Positions 33,025 through 42,368 of a stretch of 64,000 nucleotides of DNA are shown here, in pieces. Within the stretch, counting starts at the first letter, position 1. Every line of letters starts with the position of its first letter. The notes beneath the pieces were generated by a model, which saw nothing but the letters and a program-made list of their open reading frames with translations, was not told the origin of the DNA and did no database searches. A program made the translations under genes and the position numbers. The stretch lies in NCBI GenBank assembly GCA_023432225.1, contig JAEYUW010000026.1, forward strand, positions 42,353-106,352. Reading direction: 5' to 3'. The stretch is from Verrucomicrobiota bacterium (lineage in GTDB: Bacteria; Verrucomicrobiota; Verrucomicrobiia; Opitutales; Opitutaceae).

Positions 33025-35691
33025 ATGTCCGCCGCTCAGCCCACGCCACACCACGCGATCGACGAACTCCCGCTGCTGCGCGCTGAAGTGCGCACGCTCG
33101 GCGCCCGACTGGGCTCCATTATCGAGCGACTCGAAGGCACGCCCACCTTCCAACTCGTCGAGGAATTGCGCGTGCTCGCGAAGGAGAGTCGTGCGGGCAA
33201 GGCGGCTTCGGCGGAGAAACTCGCCGCGCGCGTGCGCAAGTTGACGCCGAAACAGGCCGCCAATCAAGCGATGGCGTTCACGCTGTTTTTCGAACTCGTC
33301 AACCTCGCCGAGGAGAACTTTCGCATTCGGCTCCTGCGCGCGCGCCGCGCCGACGCCGAACACCGCAAGGAATCCATCGCCGCCGCCATCGCGGAACTCA
33401 AACGTCGCGGTGTGCCGGCCGACGAAGTTCAGGCAATCCTCGATCAACTCGACATCGAACTCGTCTTCACCGCGCATCCGACCGAGGCCAAGCGCCGCAC
33501 TTTGCTGACGAAATTGGCCGCGCTCGCCGAGGTGCTGCGCCATACCTCCGTCGCCGAAATGGCGACCAGTGCGGAGATCGAGTGTGAGATCGTTTCACTC
33601 TGGCTGACCGATCGCGGCCGGCCGACGCCGCCGACGGTGATCGACGAGGCGCGCACGGGTCTGTGGTATTTCGAGCGCACGCTCTACCACGTGCTGCCGG
33701 AGTTGCAGCGCGATCTCGCGGCGACGCTGGCGAAGCATTATCCGACCGTGCGTCCGCCCCAAGGCTGGCTGCGTTTCGGGTCGTGGATTGGCGGCGACCG
33801 CGACGGCAATCCTTACGTGACGGGCGACGTCACGCGTGAGGTGCTCAAGATGGAGCGCGACCTCGCCCTCACCGCGATGGGCCGCGGCCTGCAACGGCTC
33901 GGCTGGTCGTTGACGCTCTCCTCGCTCCGCGAACCGGCTTCGCCTGCGCTCGCGCGCGTGGCCGAAAAACTCGGGCGCCACTCCGCCGATTGGGACGAGA
34001 TCAAACGCCGGCACGAATTTGAGCCGTATCGGCTGCTCGTCTTCACGTTGCGCTCGCGCTTGCGCGATGTGAAACATCCGCTGACCGAGGCGGAGCTGCG
34101 CGAGGCGCTCGCCACGGTCGACGCCAGCCTGCGCAAGAGCCGCGCCGCGGTGATCGCCGACGGAACGCTGCGCGACGTGGAGAGCCGTGCGGCGACCTTC
34201 GGCCTGCACACGGCGCGCCTCGATCTCCGGCAGCATTCCGCGTGGCACGCTCGCGCCATCGCGACGCTGCTCGCGCGCGATGATTACCCGGAATTGCCGG
34301 AGAAGGAGAAGTGCCGGCTGCTTTCCGCGGCGATCAAGTCGCCGCCAGCCGCACCGGCACACGCGACGGGCGACCTGAAGGCGGCGCTCGACTCACTCGA
34401 GGCAGTGCGCGGCGCGCCGACGGAGGCGCTCGGCCTCTACATCGTCAGCATGACGAACGACGTCTCCGATCTGCTCGAGGTCGTGCTGCTGCAGACCGTC
34501 GCTGGCACGCGGCTGCCGGTGTCGCCGCTGTTCGAGACGCTCGACGACCTGAACAACGCGCCGCGCGTGCTGGAGCAATTGTTCGACAATCCGGTTTACC
34601 GTCGCTGGTTGAAACAACAGGGCAATCACCAGCACGTGATGCTTGGCTACTCGGACAGCAACAAGGACGCCGGCTTTCTCGCGGCGAACTGGGCGCTCTA
34701 CGAGGCGCAGGAAACGATTTCCGCGGTCGTGCACGGACGCGGCATCGGCCTGACGCTTTTCCACGGCCGCGGCGGCAGCATCGCGCGCGGCGGCGGTCCG
34801 GCGGCGAAGGCCGTGCTGGCGCAGCCGGTGGGCTTGCGCAACGGCGGCATCCGCATCACCGAGCAGGGCGAGGTGCTTTCGACGCGTTACCACGACGTCG
34901 ACATCGCGCACCGCGTGCTGGAGCAGATGGCCTACGGCGTGATTCTCGGCTCGCAGGCGGCGCGCGCGGAGCGCAAGCCGATCGATCCGGCGTGGCCGGC
35001 AGCGATGGCGGCGATGAGCGCGCACAGCACGGAGGTGTATCGTGCGCTGGTGCACGACCCGGAGTTTTTAACTTTCTGGCAACAGGCGACGCCGATCGAC
35101 GAGATCGGCGAATTGAAACTCGGCTCGCGTCCGTCCTACCGCAAAGCCGGCCCGCGCACGCTGGCCGATCTCCGCGCGATTCCGTGGGTTTTTTCGTGGA
35201 TGCAGAGTCGCTTCAACCTGCCGGGTTGGTTCGGTCTCGGCTCGGCGCTCGAGCAACACGCCGCGCGCGAAGGTGGGCTCGAAGAGCTGCGCACGATGTA
35301 TCGCGACTGGCTGTTCTTCCGTCTGCTGATCGACAACACGCAGCTGACGCTCGGCAAAGCCGACCTCGGCATCGCGCATGTCTACTCGGGTCTCGTTGTG
35401 GACGCGACGCTGCGCGAGCGGATCTTCGAGCGGATTGCGGTCGAGTTCCGCCGCACGGAAAAATGGGCGCTCGCGGTTGCTGGTCAGCATCACCTGCTCG
35501 GCGGCGAGCCGGTGCTCGCGAACTCGATCAAGCAGCGCAACCCCTACATCGATCCCTTGAATTACCTGCAGGTGGAGATGATCCGCCGCCTGCGCGCGGG
35601 GAAACTAAGCGAAGCAGCCCGCCGCGAGGCGAAGCGCGTGATCGAGCTCACGGTGAGCGGCATTGCGGCGGGGTTGAAGAACACGGGGTAA
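33025..35691 (+). CDS. ppc: Phosphoenolpyruvate carboxylase
   Basis: An 888-residue cytoplasmic enzyme that carboxylates PEP to oxaloacetate to refill the TCA cycle. Family landmarks: catalytic VFTAHPTEAKRRTL with His 151, FGSWIGGDRDGNPYVT, LGYSDSNKDAGFLAANW (second catalytic block), FHGRGGSIARGGGP, RITEQGEVLSTRY, and the C-terminal QRNPYIDPLNYLQVEMIRR. It ends GLKNTG, matching the highly conserved NTG terminus. The N-terminus is uncertain: ATG 33025 gives MSAAQPTPHHAIDELPLLR; an in-frame ATG at 32968 would add 19 unremarkable residues. The gene is co-directional with hrpB 60 bases upstream but unrelated in function. REP-like elements crowd the gap downstream. Confidence 0.95.
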   Translation: MSAAQPTPHHAIDELPLLRAEVRTLGARLGSIIERLEGTPTFQLVEELRVLAKESRAGKAASAEKLAARVRKLTPKQAANQAMAFTLFFELVNLAEENFRIRLLRARRADAEHRKESIAAAIAELKRRGVPADEVQAILDQLDIELVFTAHPTEAKRRTLLTKLAALAEVLRHTSVAEMATSAEIECEIVSLWLTDRGRPTPPTVIDEARTGLWYFERTLYHVLPELQRDLAATLAKHYPTVRPPQGWLRFGSWIGGDRDGNPYVTGDVTREVLKMERDLALTAMGRGLQRLGWSLTLSSLREPASPALARVAEKLGRHSADWDEIKRRHEFEPYRLLVFTLRSRLRDVKHPLTEAELREALATVDASLRKSRAAVIADGTLRDVESRAATFGLHTARLDLRQHSAWHARAIATLLARDDYPELPEKEKCRLLSAAIKSPPAAPAHATGDLKAALDSLEAVRGAPTEALGLYIVSMTNDVSDLLEVVLLQTVAGTRLPVSPLFETLDDLNNAPRVLEQLFDNPVYRRWLKQQGNHQHVMLGYSDSNKDAGFLAANWALYEAQETISAVVHGRGIGLTLFHGRGGSIARGGGPAAKAVLAQPVGLRNGGIRITEQGEVLSTRYHDVDIAHRVLEQMAYGVILGSQAARAERKPIDPAWPAAMAAMSAHSTEVYRALVHDPEFLTFWQQATPIDEIGELKLGSRPSYRKAGPRTLADLRAIPWVFSWMQSRFNLPGWFGLGSALEQHAAREGGLEELRTMYRDWLFFRLLIDNTQLTLGKADLGIAHVYSGLVVDATLRERIFERIAVEFRRTEKWALAVAGQHHLLGGEPVLANSIKQRNPYIDPLNYLQVEMIRRLRAGKLSEAARREAKRVIELTVSGIAAGLKNTG

Positions 35692-35696
35692 GGGCA

Positions 35697-35718
35697 GTAG
35701 CGCCGGCTTCCAGCCGGC
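35697..35718 (+). repeat. Single REP-like arm, family E
   Basis: GTAGCGCCGGCTTCCAGCC..., one hairpin with a TCC loop, five bases after the ppc stop codon. Other single copies are at 39032-39053, 39912-39933 and 58510-58531. Confidence 0.75.
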
Positions 35719-35732
35719 ATTAGTCGGAGCGG

Positions 35733-35800
35733 GTAGGTTGCGCGCTTGCGCGCAACTCTTCGATGGACGCTGAGAGTGGCGCGACAAGCGCGCCACTTAC
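35733..35800. repeat. REP-like pair, family C
   Basis: GTAGGTTGCGCGCTTGCGC at the left and the inverted GCGCGACAAGCGCGCCACTTAC at the right; almost the same as 4319-4402 with a shorter spacer. Confidence 0.8.
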
Positions 35801-35820
35801 AGCCGGAGCGGCGATTTGCC

Positions 35821-35877
35821 GTAGCGCAGGCGTCTCGCCTGCTTCGGCGTTCGTTGCAGGCGGGACGCCTGCGCTAC
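35821..35877. repeat. REP-like pair, family A, supplying a stop codon
   Basis: GTAGCGCAGGCGTCTCGCC ... CGGGACGCCTGCGCTAC. On the minus strand its terminal GTAG forms the last base of the final AAG codon plus the TAG stop (35876-35874) of the GH2 glycosidase gene. Intergenic space 35692-35873 contains only repeats. Confidence 0.85.
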
Positions 35878-38800
35878 TTTGCGTTCACGAATACCAGATA
35901 CATCGCGGCGTGCGCGGGATTCGCCTGTTCCGTGTTCGGACCGAAGGTGAGGCTGCTGGCGCCGGTGAGTTGACGCGTGAAGAGCGTGAGCGGCACGCCG
36001 TTCACTGAGATTTTTTCCGCGGCCGGTGCGAAATCGGCGAGCCACGGCGGACGCGGCAGGCGGTCGTCGTGGGCGATGGTCACGACGGCGGCGCCGGCGG
36101 TCGCGAGTTCCATCAAGTCGAGGGCGTGATAGCGCGCGTCGCCGTTGGCCACCTGCACCCAATCGGCGCCGCGGAGCGACGCGGGCAGGTTCTTGAACGG
36201 TGACTCGACGTCGACGTAGGCGTTGCGGCCGTTCTGCGCGTTGGTCTCGACGTGCACGATCGCAGCGTTCGGACCGGTGTAGTTGAAGTTCTTGATGAAG
36301 CGTCCGGCTTGGCCGGCGGGGATCGCCGCAACGGCGTCGGCACGCGGCGCGAGTTCAGCGGGCTGACGCTGCGGCTTCGCGGGGAGCGGGAATTTCGGCC
36401 ACGCGGGTGGTTCGTCGGCGGAGACGGCCCGGGGCGCGAGCGTAACGGAGGCTTCTCTTAATCCGGCGGAGACGGCGCGGATGGTGACCGCACCGGTCGC
36501 GGCGGTGCTACGGAGAGCGACGCGGTTGATGCCGGCTTCGAGGTCGAGGTAGGTGTGGTTGATCGAGTCGGTCTTGCCGCTGTTGTAGCCGCCGCGCCAC
36601 ACGGCGGGGCCTTCCACGGCGAAGTCGACGCGCTGCTGGAAGGTCGGCACGCGTTCGCCGTTGGCGTCGACGGCTTCGACGTCGAGGAGCGAGACGTCGG
36701 CGCCGTCCGCGCGCCATCCGTCAGGACCGGTGATGGGCGTCAGGCGCAATGCGACGGCGGGGCCGGCGGTGTGCTTCGTGGTCGTGGCGGCAACCGCGCC
36801 GGACTTGTCGTGGGCGACGGCTTTGATTTCGCCGGGTTCAAACGCGACGTCGCGGAACGTGTAGAGGAAACGGTTCTCGGGTTGCGCGCGGCCGAGTGAG
36901 CGTCCGTTGACGAACAGCTCGACCTCGCCGCCGGTGTTCGCTGCGACGTAGACGTTTTTCTTGGTGCCGGCGGGGTAGGACCAGTGGCCGATGAGGTGCG
37001 CGCGGGGCTCGTAGGTGAACATCACCTGGCAGACGAAGTATGCTTCCTTGGGCAGGCGCACGCCGTCGACTTCGCCGCTGGTGCGTGCGACTTCCACGGC
37101 GACGCGGCCGCCGCTGGTGCTGTCGGAAAAAATCCAGTTGGCGCCGCCGGCATGGTGATCGGGGCCGAGTTTGGTGACGTAGTGTTTCACCTGGTTCACG
37201 GCGAATTGCTCGGAGGTGAGCTGGTAGGTTTGGCCTTTCGCCTCCGGGTAGCCGAAGTTCGGCGGGGAGGCGTCGTCCCACACGCGCCGCGGCGACTCCT
37301 CGCGGTTGTATTCGCCCTCGACGACGGGCAGGCGCGCGATTTCGCGGCCGCCTTCGGTGCCGATGCCGACGTCCATGAACTCGGCCGTGATCTGATCGGC
37401 GCGGCGGTGCGCGTAGGCGCGGCTGCCGTGAGGATCGTAGCTGGCCATCAACGCGCGCAGCTCGGCGGCGTGTTCGCGCGAGACCTTTTGGTTGCCGCCT
37501 TCCCAGATGAAGATCGAGGGATTGTTGCGATAATAGATCAGCACGTCGCGGAAATTGGCGACGCGCAGCGCCCACGCGCCGCCGACGGTGTCGTGCTCGC
37601 CGTCGCCGGCGGGTTGCAACGTCACGAGGCCGAGTTCGTCGCCGGCACGGATCTGCGCCGGACTGCCGGGAACGTGGCCCCAGCGGATGAGATTGCCGCC
37701 GGCGTCGCGCATGAGTTGCGAGGTGTAGGCTTGCAGCCAATCGGGGAGAGCGGCGCCGAGGCCGGGCCATTCGTTGGTGGATTTCTGGCCCCAACCGTGG
37801 AGCTTGGTGTGGGCGCCGTTGATCCAGAGTCCGGTCGCGGCGTCCCAGCGGATGGCTCGGATACCAAGGGGGATTTCGGTGCGGTCGATTACGGCATCGC
37901 TGTCGCGCAGTTCGATCGCGCAGCGGTAGACGTGCGGGTAGCCGGGTTCCCAGCGGCGGGGTTGGGCGAGCTGGGTGGTTAACTTGAAGGTGCTGGTGGC
38001 GCCGGCGGCGAGCGCGACGGCGTCTTCGCTCCGCCAGACTTCGCGGCCGTCGGCATCGGAGAGGATGACGCCGAGCGTGAAGCGAGCGTCGCTCGTGCGC
38101 TGGTTAAGGATGGGAATTTCAACGCCGACGTCGGCGGATTCGGCGGTGACGTTCGTCGCGTAGACGTAGGGGCCTTCGGTTTGGAGAAAACTGTAGAGCG
38201 GCAGCGTGACGTGGAGTGGATCGGTGACGTGGAGACGGACGTTGCGGTAGATGCCGCCGTGCGCGGGATGCCAATGCGGGTTGTTCCAGGGGATCTGGTC
38301 GGCCTGGAGTTCGTCGAGAGTGTCGGGGATTTGCGCCATCAGCTGTTGCGAGAGCTGGGCGAGATTGGGGTGCGTTTTCTCGTTGGTCGCCGCTTGCGGT
38401 GCGAGCGACGGATCGAGCGGGTCTTTCTGGAAGCGATTGTCGACCATGACGGCGAGGACGTTGGGCGCGTCGAAGCGGAGGTGGGACGTCAGCTCGAAGC
38501 CGAACGGCGTAAAGCCGCCCTTCGCGGTGCCGAGCTTCGTGCCGTTGAGATAGACCTCGGCGATTTGACGCACGGCTTCGAACTCGATGAAGACCTTTTT
38601 GCCGCGCCACGCGATCGGCGCGGTGAAGTGTTTCCGATACCACGTGCGGCCGGACCATTGCTGCTGCTCGCCGCGGTGTCCGGGTCGCGACCAGTTGTCG
38701 AAGGTGTCGACGTCGTTGAACGTGTGGGGCGTCGACACGCGCTCCCAAGCGCCGTCGTCGAAGGTCGGCGCGCTGGCGTTGATCGGGTCGGATTTCGTGA

Positions 38801-38894
38801 AGCGCCAGTCGGCGTTAAAGGTGACGGTGAGGCGTTCGGCGTGGAGCACGACGGCGACGACGAGTGCAAGCAGGATGAGGGGCAGACGACGCAT
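35874..38894 (-). CDS. Secreted glycoside hydrolase family 2 (beta-galactosidase-like)
   Basis: A 1006-residue exported enzyme with a signal peptide (MRRLPLILLALVVAVVLHA). The GH2 layout is clear: sugar-binding jelly roll (about 25-205: WRFTKSDP, FDDGAWERVSTPHTFND, TWYRKHFTAP, VYLNGTKLG), immunoglobulin-like domain (about 225-340), TIM barrel (about 345-640: WINGAHTKLHGW, IRWGHVPGSP), a Big4/DUF4982-type module, and C-terminal beta domains. The expected acid/base motif GNE reads WEGGNQ here (464-469), so the usual Glu is Gln; Glu 465 two positions before may take over, as some GH2 branches have a W-E-x-G-N pattern. Glu 526 or 528 in VVEGEYN is the likely nucleophile. Substrate could be beta-galactosides or another plant polysaccharide side chain. 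The stop codon is inside a REP-like element. Confidence 0.9.
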   Translation of the reverse strand: MRRLPLILLALVVAVVLHAERLTVTFNADWRFTKSDPINASAPTFDDGAWERVSTPHTFNDVDTFDNWSRPGHRGEQQQWSGRTWYRKHFTAPIAWRGKKVFIEFEAVRQIAEVYLNGTKLGTAKGGFTPFGFELTSHLRFDAPNVLAVMVDNRFQKDPLDPSLAPQAATNEKTHPNLAQLSQQLMAQIPDTLDELQADQIPWNNPHWHPAHGGIYRNVRLHVTDPLHVTLPLYSFLQTEGPYVYATNVTAESADVGVEIPILNQRTSDARFTLGVILSDADGREVWRSEDAVALAAGATSTFKLTTQLAQPRRWEPGYPHVYRCAIELRDSDAVIDRTEIPLGIRAIRWDAATGLWINGAHTKLHGWGQKSTNEWPGLGAALPDWLQAYTSQLMRDAGGNLIRWGHVPGSPAQIRAGDELGLVTLQPAGDGEHDTVGGAWALRVANFRDVLIYYRNNPSIFIWEGGNQKVSREHAAELRALMASYDPHGSRAYAHRRADQITAEFMDVGIGTEGGREIARLPVVEGEYNREESPRRVWDDASPPNFGYPEAKGQTYQLTSEQFAVNQVKHYVTKLGPDHHAGGANWIFSDSTSGGRVAVEVARTSGEVDGVRLPKEAYFVCQVMFTYEPRAHLIGHWSYPAGTKKNVYVAANTGGEVELFVNGRSLGRAQPENRFLYTFRDVAFEPGEIKAVAHDKSGAVAATTTKHTAGPAVALRLTPITGPDGWRADGADVSLLDVEAVDANGERVPTFQQRVDFAVEGPAVWRGGYNSGKTDSINHTYLDLEAGINRVALRSTAATGAVTIRAVSAGLREASVTLAPRAVSADEPPAWPKFPLPAKPQRQPAELAPRADAVAAIPAGQAGRFIKNFNYTGPNAAIVHVETNAQNGRNAYVDVESPFKNLPASLRGADWVQVANGDARYHALDLMELATAGAAVVTIAHDDRLPRPPWLADFAPAAEKISVNGVPLTLFTRQLTGASSLTFGPNTEQANPAHAAMYLVFVNAK

Positions 38895-39031
38895 GGCAGG
38901 GGTGCGAAAACGGTAGGCAAGTGAGGCGGCTCAACAACCGCGAAACGCGCTGGCCGTATCCCTCAAACTAGGGATGCGGGACGACGAATCGGGATGGAGG
39001 CGTAAGTTTCCGCCTGCATCCTCGGAGGAAT

Positions 39032-39053
39032 GCCGGCTGGAAGCCGGCGCTAC
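39032..39053 (-). repeat. Single REP-like arm, family E, supplying a stop codon
   Basis: Minus strand GTAGCGCCGGCTTCCAGCC.... The GTAG gives the TAG stop (39052-39050) of the alpha/beta hydrolase after its final AAG codon. The gap 38895 onward is upstream of the GH2 gene and otherwise empty. Confidence 0.82.
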
Positions 39054-39874
39054 TTGAGGAACTCGGCGACGACGCGGTTGAACTCGGCGGGAATTTCCTG
39101 GAGCGCGCCGTGCGTGGCGTCGGGGAAAATGTGGAGTTGCGCGTGGGGCAGCCCCGCGGCGATGGCGCGCGTGCTCGGCTCGGGAATCATGTCGCGTTCG
39201 CCGGCAACCACGAGGGCGGGGCAAGTGATGCGAACGAGGTCGGCGCGCGTGATCGGCGTCTGATCGACCATCAGCACGAGGTGTTGCTCGAGTTGGAGCA
39301 GGTGCGGTGTGCGGTCGCCGGCGGCGAGCTTGGCGCGCACGTCCGTGAGTTCGGCGCGCATGCTGGCGAGGTCTTCCGGTTTCAGCGCGGCGACGTCGAG
39401 ATTGGCGCCGGAGAGCGCGATGCGGCGGACGCGTTGCGGATGACGCAGCGCGAGTTGCAGCGCGACGATGCCGCCGTCGCTCCAGCCGAGGATGTCGGCG
39501 GGCGCGGCGTGGAGTTGCGCGAGGAGTGCGGCGACGTCGTCGGCGATTTTCTCGTAGGTGAGGGGAGTGGCGCCCATCTCGCTGCGGCCGTGACCGCGGC
39601 TATCGATGGCGATGACTTGGCGCGTGGTGCGGAAAAAATCGATTTGGTGCCGCATCGCGGCGAGATTGCCGCCGTTGCCGTGGAGGACGACGAGCAGCGC
39701 GGCTGGGCCGGCGCCGTAGGTTTCGTAGTAGAGACGGATGCCGTTGACGCTCGCGGTGTGGCCGTGCGCGGGGTCGTTGCCGTAGGTGGGGGCGGCGGGC
39801 GGAGGGGTGTCCGCCGCGCGCCCGATGGACGCCGCTGAAATTGCGCCGAGAAGGACGAGAGTGCGGAGGATCAT
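39050..39874 (-). CDS. Secreted alpha/beta hydrolase
   Basis: A 274-residue protein with a signal peptide (MILRTLVLLGAISAASIGRA) and an alpha/beta hydrolase fold. The oxyanion region is LLVVLHGNGGN, and the nucleophile elbow GWSDGG has serine at about residue 133. The acid is in VVAGERDMIP and the base histidine in DATHGALQ. RGHGRSEMG after strand 4 is also typical. The substrate cannot be told; esterase, lactonase and haloalkane-type activities share these features. It lies 155 bases upstream of the GH2 gene start on the same strand and 56 bases after speA, but with REP-like elements at both ends, so co-transcription is unsure. The final codon and stop AAG-TAG are shared with a REP-like arm. 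Confidence 0.9.
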   Translation of the reverse strand: MILRTLVLLGAISAASIGRAADTPPPAAPTYGNDPAHGHTASVNGIRLYYETYGAGPAALLVVLHGNGGNLAAMRHQIDFFRTTRQVIAIDSRGHGRSEMGATPLTYEKIADDVAALLAQLHAAPADILGWSDGGIVALQLALRHPQRVRRIALSGANLDVAALKPEDLASMRAELTDVRAKLAAGDRTPHLLQLEQHLVLMVDQTPITRADLVRITCPALVVAGERDMIPEPSTRAIAAGLPHAQLHIFPDATHGALQEIPAEFNRVVAEFLK

Positions 39875-39911
39875 CGGAGCACGGCTCGTCGGGACGACTC
39901 GCCCTACCTAG

Positions 39912-39933
39912 GCCGGCTGGAAGCCGGCGCTAC
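39912..39933 (-). repeat. Single REP-like arm, family E, supplying a stop codon
   Basis: Same 22-base arm as 39032-39053, on the minus strand. Its GTAG gives the TAG stop (39932-39930) of speA, again after AAG. Confidence 0.83.
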
Positions 39934-41870
39934 TTCTTTTTCCCGTTTTTCGGGACGATGTTCAGGTAGGTCTTCGCGAGCATCTGCGACTCGTAGAACT
40001 CGACCAGGCGCACGCCTTCGCGGGGCTTGATCAGGTCCTTCTTCGTCGCGTGGTCGATTTGCTGCTTCACGCGACGGCAGAGTTCTTCCCACTGGTATTG
40101 CACGCCCTCGATGACGTCGGCGACGCGGGAGCCCGCGAGCGCTTCTTCAATGTAGAAGCCGTTGGGCTCGTCGTCTTCAAGGAACACGTGGACCTCGTTC
40201 ACGCGGCCGAAGAGGTTGTGCAGGTCGCCCATGATGTCCTGGTAGGCGCCGGTGAGATAGATGCCGAGGTAGTATGACTGCCCGTGCTTCAGCGGGTGGA
40301 GCTGGAGGTAGTCCTTCTGATCCTGGAGGTCGATGAAGCTGCCGATTTTGCCGTCGGAGTCGCAGGTGATGTCGACGAGGATGGCGTTGACGGTCGGCTT
40401 CTCGTTCAGGCGGTGCAGCGGCGTGACGGGGAAGAGCTGCTTGAGCGCCCACGAGTCGAGGAGCGACTGGAAGACCGAGAAGTTGCAGACGTATTGGTCG
40501 GCGAGGAGTTTTTTGAGGTCGTGCAGTTCCTCGGGCTGGTAGCCGGAGGCGTTGCCTTCCTTGTCGATCTGCTCGCAGACCTGCCAAAAAATTTGTTCAG
40601 CGGCGGCGCGGTTCTCGAGGTCGAGGTAGCCGAGGTTGAAGAGCGAGAAGGCCTCTTCCTTCTTCTGCAGCGCGTCGTGGTAGCGTTCGAGGCGGCCGAG
40701 CTTGGCCTTGTTTTTCAACAAGACCTCCATGTCGGTCACGATTTTGTGCTTCGACTTCGGCTGATGCTGCTTGCCGAGGGATTCGCGCTTGTTGATGCGC
40801 TCGAAGACTTCGACGACGAGCATCGAGTGCGGCGCGGCGACAGCGCGGCCGGACTCGGTGACGATGTCGGGCACCGGGACGTTCATCGCGGTGCAGATTT
40901 CGCGGACGTTGAAGACGATGTCGCGCGCGTATTCGTCGAGCGAGTAGTTCATCGACGACTCGAAGTTCGTGCGCGAACCGTCGTAGTCGACGCCGAGGCC
41001 GCCGCCGCAATCGAGATAGCCCATCGGGAACCCCATCTTCGAGAGCTGGCAATAGAAGCGCGCGGCCTCCGTCACGGCGGCTTTGATCGTGATGATGTTC
41101 GGCACCTGCGAGCCGATGTGGAAATGCACGAGGCGGAGCGACTGCTGCATCTTGGCGGCGCGCAGTTTTTCGACCGCGAAGAGGACTTCGGCGGTGTTGA
41201 GGCCGAACTTGGCGTTGTCGCCGGTGGAGGACGACCACTTGCCCTCGCCGCGCGTCTGGAGCTTCACGCGGAAGCCGATCATCGGCTTTACGCCGGTTTC
41301 CTTCGCGAGGCGGATGACGCTGTCGACCTCGGAGAGTTGCTCGATGACGATGATGATCTTCTTGCCCAGCTTGCGGCCGAGGAGGGCGAGCCGCATGTAG
41401 TCGTCGTCCTTGTAGCCGTTGCAGATGATGAGGCGCTGCGTGCCTTCGTGCATCGCGAGGGCGATCATCAGCTCGGGCTTGGAGCCGGCTTCGAGGCCGT
41501 AGTTGAAGTCCTTGCCGGCGGCGACGATCTCGTCGACGACTTCGCGGAGCTGGTTGACCTTGATGGGGAACACGCCGCGGTATTCGCCCTTGTAGCCCTC
41601 GTCCTTGATGGCCTTGCGGAAGGTCTCGTTCAGCTGGACGACGCGGTGGCGGAGCTTGTCCTGGAAGCGGATGACGAGCGGGGCCTTCAGGCCCATGCTC
41701 ACGGCCTCGTCGACGACGTCCATCACGCGGATGCTGCGGCCGTCGGCGATCGGCTCGACCTGGACGAAGCCGCCATTGTCGACGGAGAAGTGATTGGCGC
41801 CCCAGCGCTTAAAACCGTAGAGGTCCTCGGATTGAGCGGCGGACCAGTTGGAAGCGGATTTGTTCTTCAA
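39930..41870 (-). CDS. speA: Biosynthetic arginine decarboxylase
   Basis: A 646-residue PLP enzyme (alanine-racemase fold, SpeA type) that makes agmatine from arginine for putrescine and spermidine. The PLP lysine is Lys 104 in GVFPIKVNQ. Other blocks are GLEAGSKPELMIAL, ICNGYKDDDYM, GEGKWSSSTGDNAKFGL, HFHIGSQ, DCGGGLGVDYDGS, ESGRAVAAPHS and the active-site cysteine motif ITCDSDGKI. The C-terminal GLYLTGAYQD-like LGIYLTGAYQDIMGDLHNLFG and HVF are standard. The length is close to other bacterial SpeA. It supplies substrate to AguA (315-1406) and then AguB. Its stop is formed by a REP-like GTAG. It is divergent from yajC. Confidence 0.96.
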   Translation of the reverse strand: MKNKSASNWSAAQSEDLYGFKRWGANHFSVDNGGFVQVEPIADGRSIRVMDVVDEAVSMGLKAPLVIRFQDKLRHRVVQLNETFRKAIKDEGYKGEYRGVFPIKVNQLREVVDEIVAAGKDFNYGLEAGSKPELMIALAMHEGTQRLIICNGYKDDDYMRLALLGRKLGKKIIIVIEQLSEVDSVIRLAKETGVKPMIGFRVKLQTRGEGKWSSSTGDNAKFGLNTAEVLFAVEKLRAAKMQQSLRLVHFHIGSQVPNIITIKAAVTEAARFYCQLSKMGFPMGYLDCGGGLGVDYDGSRTNFESSMNYSLDEYARDIVFNVREICTAMNVPVPDIVTESGRAVAAPHSMLVVEVFERINKRESLGKQHQPKSKHKIVTDMEVLLKNKAKLGRLERYHDALQKKEEAFSLFNLGYLDLENRAAAEQIFWQVCEQIDKEGNASGYQPEELHDLKKLLADQYVCNFSVFQSLLDSWALKQLFPVTPLHRLNEKPTVNAILVDITCDSDGKIGSFIDLQDQKDYLQLHPLKHGQSYYLGIYLTGAYQDIMGDLHNLFGRVNEVHVFLEDDEPNGFYIEEALAGSRVADVIEGVQYQWEELCRRVKQQIDHATKKDLIKPREGVRLVEFYESQMLAKTYLNIVPKNGKKK

Positions 41871-41964
41871 AGTGCGAGAGGCAGACGGGCAGGGTTAGGC
41901 TTGCTTTTTGTTGAGCCGGTTCGATTAATCGCCGTTTTCATTTTTCAAAACAGTCGAAGAATCA

Positions 41965-42297
41965 ATGACCAAATTCTCCCTCTTCCTCGCCCAGGCTCAA
42001 CCCGCGGCTCCTTCCGGTGGCGCTTCGATGCTCATGCAGATGCTGCCGCTCGTGCTGATGTTCGGCGCCATGTATTTCCTGCTCATCGCTCCGCAGCGCA
42101 AGAAGCAGAAGGAGCACGAGAAGATGCTCACGGCCCTCAAGGCCGGTGACGAGATCGTTACGACCGGCGGCATCTACGGCACCATCACCAGCGTGAAGGA
42201 CGATCGTTTCGTCGTCCGCATCGGTGCCGACAACCAGAAGGTCGAAATCGGCAAGGGTTTCGTCCACGCGCTCGTCAAGAAGGACGGCGCCGCCTGA
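41965..42297 (+). CDS. yajC: Preprotein translocase accessory subunit YajC
   Basis: A 110-residue single-pass membrane protein of the SecDF-YajC complex that assists protein export. After a short polar start come a membrane segment MLPLVLMFGAMYFLLIAPQ and the family signature APQRKKQKEHEKMLTALKAGDEIVTTGGIYGTI. The C-terminal small beta domain ends VHALVKKDGAA. It is 71 bases upstream of secDF, in the usual gene order, so both form an operon. It is divergent from speA with a 94-base gap. Confidence 0.95.
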   Translation: MTKFSLFLAQAQPAAPSGGASMLMQMLPLVLMFGAMYFLLIAPQRKKQKEHEKMLTALKAGDEIVTTGGIYGTITSVKDDRFVVRIGADNQKVEIGKGFVHALVKKDGAA

Positions 42298-42368
42298 GTG
42301 CGTTGCGCGGTGTGCAACCGCGTCCCGCTGCGCCCGGCGCAGCCTCTACCCTTTAACAAAATACACCC

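Noticed and set aside
35692..35877. CRISPR array
   Set aside because: The repeats here are different palindrome families with no regular unit or spacer length.
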